Shown: piece after piece, positions 58,245 to 64,000 of the stretch
How positions within the stretch are numbered: the first letter of the stretch is position 1
Layout of the letters: each line of letters opens with the position of its first letter
Assembly (NCBI GenBank): GCA_026874595.1
Contig: CM049307.1
Span: 9,199,579-9,263,578 of the forward strand
Reading direction: 5' to 3'
Length of the DNA: 64,000 nucleotides
Origin: Sipunculus nudus
Taxonomy: Eukaryota > Annelida > Sipuncula > Golfingiida > Sipunculidae
The notes under the pieces: model-generated
Database searches by the model: none
Told to the model about the DNA's origin: nothing
What the model saw: only the letters and a program-made list of their open reading frames with translations
Made by a program: the position numbers and the translations under genes

Positions 58245-59480
58245 CTCTGTTTTTAGCGAACATGTGAGCTTATGCGATGGTGTGGTGTCGTCCGGCGTCC
58301 GTCCGTCTGGCGTCTGTACGTTAACCCATACTATCTTGAAAACAGCAAGAGTTAGCATCACCAAATTTTATGCAAAAAATTAGTCATCTAAAAAACTCTA
58401 TTGGATTTTGCTTATTTTTTGGCTAACTGCATTTTCTTAGATTTTATAGGAAAAAAACAAAAAAGCTTTAAAAATCTTCTTCTCTGAAACTGCTCAGCCA
58501 AATTGTCCAATATTTCACAGAAATGATCCCCGGAACATTCTTTCTCAAATTTGTACGAATGGATTAAGTTCGGTGATTTTTGGCCGAGTTACAGGAAGTT
58601 GAACTTAGTAATCTGTCCAAAAAAGCATACTAAAATTACAATCTCAGAAACGGCTGAAGCTGTCATCACCAAATTTTATGCCAATGTTGGTCACATGAGT
58701 CATATCTGAAATTGAGGTATTGGTGGCGCCACCTATATCGGCCTTTTTTGTACAGAGGTCATCAGTGCCCATATCATACTGACGTCTACAAAAAACTTCT
58801 TCTCTGAAACAATATGGCCAAATTGTTTAATATCACACAGAAATCATCCTAGGGTAGTGCTTTCTGAAGTTTGTTCATATGGTCTCAGTTCAGTGATTTT
58901 TGGCTGAGTTATGGGAAGCTGAATTTAGTCATATGCTGTAACAGCCCATTTTAGCTCAGTGGCTACAAAGATCTCAACAAAAACCACTGGGCCAAATTCT
59001 TAAATCTCACACATTAATTATCCTTAGATGTTGATAATTCAAGTTTGTTCAAATGGTTTTGGTTCAGTGATTTTTGGCTGAGTAATGGGAAGCTGAACTT
59101 AGCCATTTTTCTGTATTTTCCCATATGAGTTATAAACCTGTAAAACGTTTTTTGACTGACTCCACTGAGGCCAATTCGTTTAATATTTTACAAGAATAAT
59201 CCCTTGAATAATTCTTATATTAATTGTCTTTTATGGTTCCAAAGAATGAATTTTGGCTGAATTATAAAGATTGAATTGAGTCATTTTACCATATATGTTA
59301 GCTGTGTGAAGCAGATACATCTAGCCTGGCACCTGTTTATCAGCATCCGTTACATCATGCCTCTAGACATTTAGATTTCAGGTTGTATATGGTTAATATT
59401 GACAAGAATGTTTTATAAAATCTTTTAAAAAATGTAGATTTATGGTTTTAGATATTCCTTATGCCAGGGAATGTTTACAA
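58245..59480 (+). mobile_element. family B repeat element, copy 2 (3'-truncated)
   Basis: Begins tttttagcgaacatgtgagc, ttatgcgatggtgtggtgt. It parallels 45866-47410 almost base for base with some internal units missing, and includes GGTGGCGCCACC at 58722-58733. It stops near 59480 without the ggcctgtaggcc terminus, just before a new start at 59627. Confidence 0.65.
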
Positions 59481-61185
59481 TCACAGGTATACAGCTGTCT
59501 GTGGGTATATAAAGATGGCTGTACATGGATTATAAATAATTGGTATCCATACTCGACTTAATTCAAGATTTTGCCATCAGTGAGATGTATTATAATTTTG
59601 CATTCAATATGCATCTGTAGTAATTTTTAGCGAACTTGTGAGCTAATGCGATGGTGTGGTGGAGTCCGTCATCTGTACGTTACCAATACTATTTCAAAAA
59701 CGACTGGAGCTAGCATCATGAAATTTAATGTAAAAATTAGCCAAAATCTTCTCCTCCTAAATGGTCAAGCCAAATTGTTCAATATTTCACAGAAATAATC
59801 TTTTACACCCTCTCTCTTAAGTTTGTATGAATGGTTCAAGTTTGGTGAATTTTGGCCGAGTTACAGGAAGTTGAACTTAGTCATCTGTCATAAAAAGCAT
59901 ACTAGAATGACAGTCTCAGAAACAGCCGGAGGTATCATCACCAAATTTTATGCCGGTGTTGGTCACATGAGTCATATATGAAATTCAGGTATTGGTGGCG
60001 CCACCTGCATTGACCTTTTTTGTACGGGGGTCATTGGTCATCTGTACATTAACCCATAATATCTCAGGAATAGCAGGAGCTACCATCCCAAGATTTTATG
60101 CAAGAATCTGTCACATACCAATATTGTGGGATTCAGCTTATTTTTTTTGCTATCTTCATTTACTTAGATTTTATAGGGAAAAGCTGAAAAACTTTTAAAA
60201 GTCTTCTCCTTGTAAATGGTCCAGCCAAATTGTTCAGTATTTTACAGAAATGATCCCATAGGCAGGCCCTCTCAAGTTTGTTCAAATGGTTTGCATTTGA
60301 TGAATTTTAGTGGAGTTACAGGAATTGGAACAGTCATTTGGCCAAGTAAGCATACTGACAGTTTAATCTCAGAAATGACAGTAGCTAGCATTACCAAGTA
60401 TTGTGCAAATGTTGGTCACATGACTCGTATTTGAAGTTGCAAATTTTGTGGTGCCACCTACATGGACCTGTTTTTTTATGGACTAGCCCTCTTAATTTTA
60501 GCCTCTTTTTGCTTAAAATGTTTATGATGAAACTGTCAAAATGAATTGTTCAATTTTTCAAAAGAATTATCCTAGGACATGGTTCTTTCAGTCATATCAG
60601 AAAACTTAAGTTGGTCTTATGGCCATTATCATGTCTATTTCAAACTGTGGACTGCAAAACTGTTCTTCTACAAAATTATTGTTTCAATTATAACATCTGT
60701 AACATTGCACAAAAATTATTCTTAGGTGGCCTTTGTTCAAGTTTACTTGAATGATTTTTGGCAGAATTATTGGATCTTTTACAATGAAAGGACTGCATCT
60801 TTTATTATTCTAGATATTTTGATAAAAAGTTTATGAATATGTCAGCTTGGAAAAAAAAGCATTTTAGCCAGTCTTTTAGTATGTGTAAACAGATTTACCA
60901 ACAGGCCAATATTGTGTCTGTATCTTTAAATAGGTTGAGAAACTGCCAATTCAGATTTGGCAACAGATCAAGAGTTCATTCAGTGCAGCCAGATATAGGT
61001 CAAGACTTCAATCAGTGCAGCCAAGCACAAGGCATGTGATCACCTCATGGGTGACATGTGAACACCTCATGGGCACCATGTGATCACTTCATGGGTGTCA
61101 TGCCCCTCAGGGCAGGGCCCCTGCATGAGCTTATGCAATGGTGTGGCTACTATTTCAGATTTGACAACAGGCTAGAGGTTACTTC

Positions 61186-62381
61186 TAATATATTATGCAC
61201 TGTAATTGACATATGAAAAATGTTTTCAGTCAGATTTTCAATATTTTAACACTGGTTATATATAGTTCACAGGTAATATATTTATTAATATTTACAGAAT
61301 ATTATAATATTAATGTAATAATAAACATTAATTTGTACAGTAATGTAATAATTATTAATGTAATAATTAACATTAATTTTGATTTTGATTTTTGGAATTC
61401 ATTGATTATTACTTGCACCTTTGATGAGATTCATGTGGTCTACAGCATTCATATCATACCAATTATTTGCTGAAAATTAATTAATCTTTAATTTTTTCCC
61501 AGTTTTCCTAAACAACCTTGGAGTTGTAAAAATCACCAATAATTTTTACAAAAAAAAAATTGTAATTGTATTTAATATATGGCAATTAGAGAGTAACAAG
61601 AGGTGTACTTAAGCACATTTATGAGATAAATTTATGAAGAGCAAATCTAGGAGAAAAAAGTCATCCACTTGCATATTGAACCAATCATAGTTCAATAGAT
61701 CAATAGATCAATAGCTAGATAGCTAGATTAGATAGCTAGATTATAGCTAGATAGACAGATAGATATTACTTCACTATTTAAAGAGTATATTACACATTGT
61801 ACAGTATTATATCATATCAGAAAAGGTATGATTTCTAGATTCATAGATTAATAGATCATTTATGGATGTGAACATGCATTGAATTATATTGTTATATAAT
61901 AAATTAGTTATATTCAGTCTCCTGTTGTCTTTTTAAATTACTACATTATTAATATTACTAATACCAATTTCACTTCAAATTAATAATGAAAACAAAATTA
62001 TTATATAAATAATCAGCAGCAGCCCACATCATATATCACTTAAATATGCCGTATACAATACCCATGTAAGTTTCTTTTTGCTTAGTTTATTAATTAAAAT
62101 ATAAATATAAAAATAATATTTCATTAATAATATAATATTCTGTAAATATTAATAAATATATTACTTGTGAACTATACATAACTATATTAATAAAACTATA
62201 TAATGAAAAAAATCCATTTCCAAAAATAATGTTAATTATTACATTAATATTATAGTATTCTGTAAATATTAATAAATATATTACCTGTCAACTATACATA
62301 ACCATTCAGTGTTAAAATATTGAAAATCTGACTGAAAACATTTTTAATTGAAAAATGTCAATTACAATGCATAATATATTA
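61186..62381. mobile_element. 1.2 kb foldback element with long inverted repeats
   Basis: Left arm from taatatattatgcactgtaa at 61186; right arm is its inverted counterpart ending 62381. Arms of about 150-190 bp share cagtcagattttcaatatt, aggtaatatatttattaat and atttacagaatattataat. A third partial copy of the arm lies at 62110-62190. The middle is very AT-rich with a GATA-like run at 61694-61765. No ORF of note. Confidence 0.65.
61694..61765. repeat. degenerate CAATAGAT / TAGATAGC microsatellite
   Basis: Repeats of caatagat then agctagat units inside the foldback element. Confidence 0.8.
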
Positions 62382-62401
62382 AAAAATTAGATTAGATCAC
62401 T

Positions 62402-62690
62402 ATTTTATTCTCGCCTAGGCAGATTTAAAACTCGCCTAAGTGATATCAGGCAGATTTTAAACTCGCCTGGATGATACCAGACCAATTTTAAACTTGCCTA
62501 GACGAGATTAAAATCCTGGCCTGCTCCATTATGGATTTTAATCTTGCCTAGGCGAGATTGAGATTGTGATCTTGTCTAGGCGAGTTTAAATTCTGTCTAG
62601 GCGAATCACAATCGCAATCTCGCCTAGGTGAGATCACAATCGCAATCTCGTCTAGGCGAATTTAAAATCCGCCTGGATTTCAATCTTGTC
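62402..62690. repeat. dispersed CTCGCCTAGGCGAG palindromic motif cluster
   Basis: About a dozen variants of CTCGCCTAGGCGAG and its half sites, alternating with attttaaa or cacaatcgcaat spacers. Individual motifs are self-complementary. It sits between the foldback element and the tail of family B copy 3. Confidence 0.75.
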
Positions 62691-62932
62691 TCTGACATAA
62701 ATATCTCTGATAGCTTTGTTGTATACAAGACTGGTGGTGCCAGTTACAATCATTTTTGTGTTGTGTGCACCCATGCCAGAATTTCAGCAGTGATGTTTGT
62801 GTAATTATTTCTTATTCATAATGTTTAGTACGTGCATTGTTCATTATATTAGAAGTAATGGTCCAGCATTGAAGCATTATACCTGGTGTATTTCCCAATG
62901 CACAGGTTCGCATTAGGCCTGTAGGCCTTGTT

Positions 62933-63850
62933 TATTGAGAGAAACTTTTGTCCCTGATAATTGCTAAAACCATCCTCTGAGTAATAAGAAAGCTCTTCTC
63001 TATCCAGAAACTTTTATTAGTTAACCTTAATCACAACCAGAACAACATAGCTGGGGTGAAGGCCTTAGATTAACACTCTTACAAACAAAATAAGTAACCA
63101 CAAATGCACAATTGTTAATCCCACTGGTGAAATTATAAATAAAATGCCTTGTGAGAATGTTACTTGGTAACACTTGACGTTAAAATAAAGTTTTATCTAA
63201 AATAACTAGTAAAATTTCTTTTTAATGCACCTTATACCACCAACTGAATAATGCATTAAAGAAGTGATTCAATAAAAAATACAAAAAAAGTTTGTAAAAT
63301 TATTGGTTTTATAACAATATATAATACTGAATGTATTTGTAGAAAGCACTAGCACTAGCAACATGTCTTGTCACATAGCCTGATGCATCTTAAATACAGT
63401 TGTATGTACACACATAAACTGGTACAGCTGAAAAGCAATGAGATTACAAATTCTTTGAGCAATATGCACAAGCTCAAAATATATTCATCATTTTTAAAAC
63501 CTGTAACCATTGAAATTGAACAGCTACAAGACCAGTCATAAATGATAGACCTGTTCAAATTCTCAATAACAGTATGAAAAACATTGCTTATCAGTTATGG
63601 CAACATATAGATCAGATAACTGAATGTGAACAGAGCATTTATTACTCTTTACATGACTGCATGGCAGTCCTCGCTGTACCCTACCATCTGATATTGACCT
63701 AAATAAACCAAAGTTTTTGACCTGCATATCATTTGGCATATCACATGCAGTAAAAAGGAGATTCAATATATATATATATACATAAATATATATAAACAAC
63801 AAAATAAACATAAATGCTGATACCCTTAGAACAAAGGAGAGAAGTAGATT
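62933..63850. other. no supported gene; (TA)n near right end
   Basis: AT-rich. A short ATATAT run lies at 63764-63795. Possibly the 3' UTR or intron of a - strand gene entering from the right. Confidence 0.3.
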
Positions 63851-63859
63851 ACAATGCAG

Positions 63860-64000
63860 ACTAGTGGTTAAGGTTTCTGTTCTGAAGGACTGATCCATGC
63901 TGGCACTTCTGAGGCAGTATATATGATGAATTCTGTACAAGACCCTGGGTACTGACTTGTATGCCTTCATCCAGGTTAGGACTTCCTCATTAATATACTG
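63860..64000 (-). CDS. possible exon of a gene beyond the right edge
   Basis: The - strand is open from the window edge: QYINEEVLTWMKAYKSVP, RVLYRIHHIYCLRSASM, DQSFRTETLTTSLHCN. Composition is protein-like and less AT-rich than the surroundings. A weak donor (ctaagg|gtatc) lies near 63823, after which the frame becomes hydrophobic noise. The gene is unidentified and would be transcribed toward the LRRC20-like gene. Confidence 0.2.

Larger units (their letters stand above)
59627..62932 (+). mobile_element. family B repeat element, copy 3, split by a foldback insertion
   Basis: Begins ttttagcgaacttgtgagct and ends gttcgcattaggcctgtagg, ccttgttt at 62932. GGTGGCGCCACC at 59994-60005. 60900-61180 matches 47700-48030 (gttgagaaactgccaa, gatcacctcatgggt). 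62706-62932 matches 48415-48640. Between them lie the foldback at 61186-62381 and a palindrome-rich block at 62402-62690, both absent from copy 1. Confidence 0.65.

Overview
This window looks like nuclear DNA from an animal, most likely a marine mollusc and probably a bivalve. The evidence is AT-rich sequence, a small spliced gene with GT-AG introns, many microsatellites, and dense non-autonomous repeats. The repeats carry GGAC/ACGG microsatellites and internal tandem cores, a style well known from bivalves (pearl-like, Helitron-like elements). The species itself is inferred, not read from the sequence. There is no operon, bacterial gene, CRISPR array, rRNA or recognisable tRNA gene.

Genes. 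The one gene I can reconstruct completely is on the + strand, in four coding exons (45413-45482, 52394-52537, 53986-54153, 54671-54828). It encodes a 179-residue leucine-rich-repeat protein that resembles LRRC20. Its 6.9 kb first intron is filled with transposable elements. A second, unidentified gene probably runs on the - strand from a possible promoter near 14.6 kb leftward past the window edge. Candidate pieces are a 5' UTR exon ending at 14492, a start exon at 12257-12377, and possible coding exons at 6968-7063, 2579-2754, 1686-1776 and about 689-940. A possible exon of another - strand gene touches the right edge.

Layout. 0-2.5 kb: 40-bp minisatellite, candidate exons, Helitron-like repeat. 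2.9-4 kb: 280-bp tandem cores. 6.1-6.7 kb: 54-bp minisatellite. 8-12 kb: two family A Helitron-like repeats, one with five 339-bp units. 13-15 kb: palindromic MITEs, including a perfect 162-bp palindrome with an 8-bp target duplication. 18.8-19.3 kb: hAT-like element made of TATTTG repeats. 23-27 kb: composite family A repeat and a 1.95 kb hAT-like element. 31-32 kb: 155-bp satellite. 34.2-34.7 kb: frameshifted ORF, probably element-derived. 37.2-43.8 kb: a decayed Ty3/gypsy LTR retrotransposon on the - strand. It has LTR remnants, a tRNA-Pro primer site, gag, protease, then integrase BEFORE reverse transcriptase/RNase H (copia-like, Gmr1-type order), and a LINE fragment inside gag. 45.4-54.8 kb: LRRC20-like gene. 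58.2-62.9 kb: second and third copies of the family B repeat, one split by a long-TIR foldback element.

The main themes are mobile-element layering (hAT inside Helitron-like inside an intron), a 12-bp palindrome GGTGGCGCCACC shared by two different repeat families, and direct family B copies that bracket exons 2-4 of the gene.
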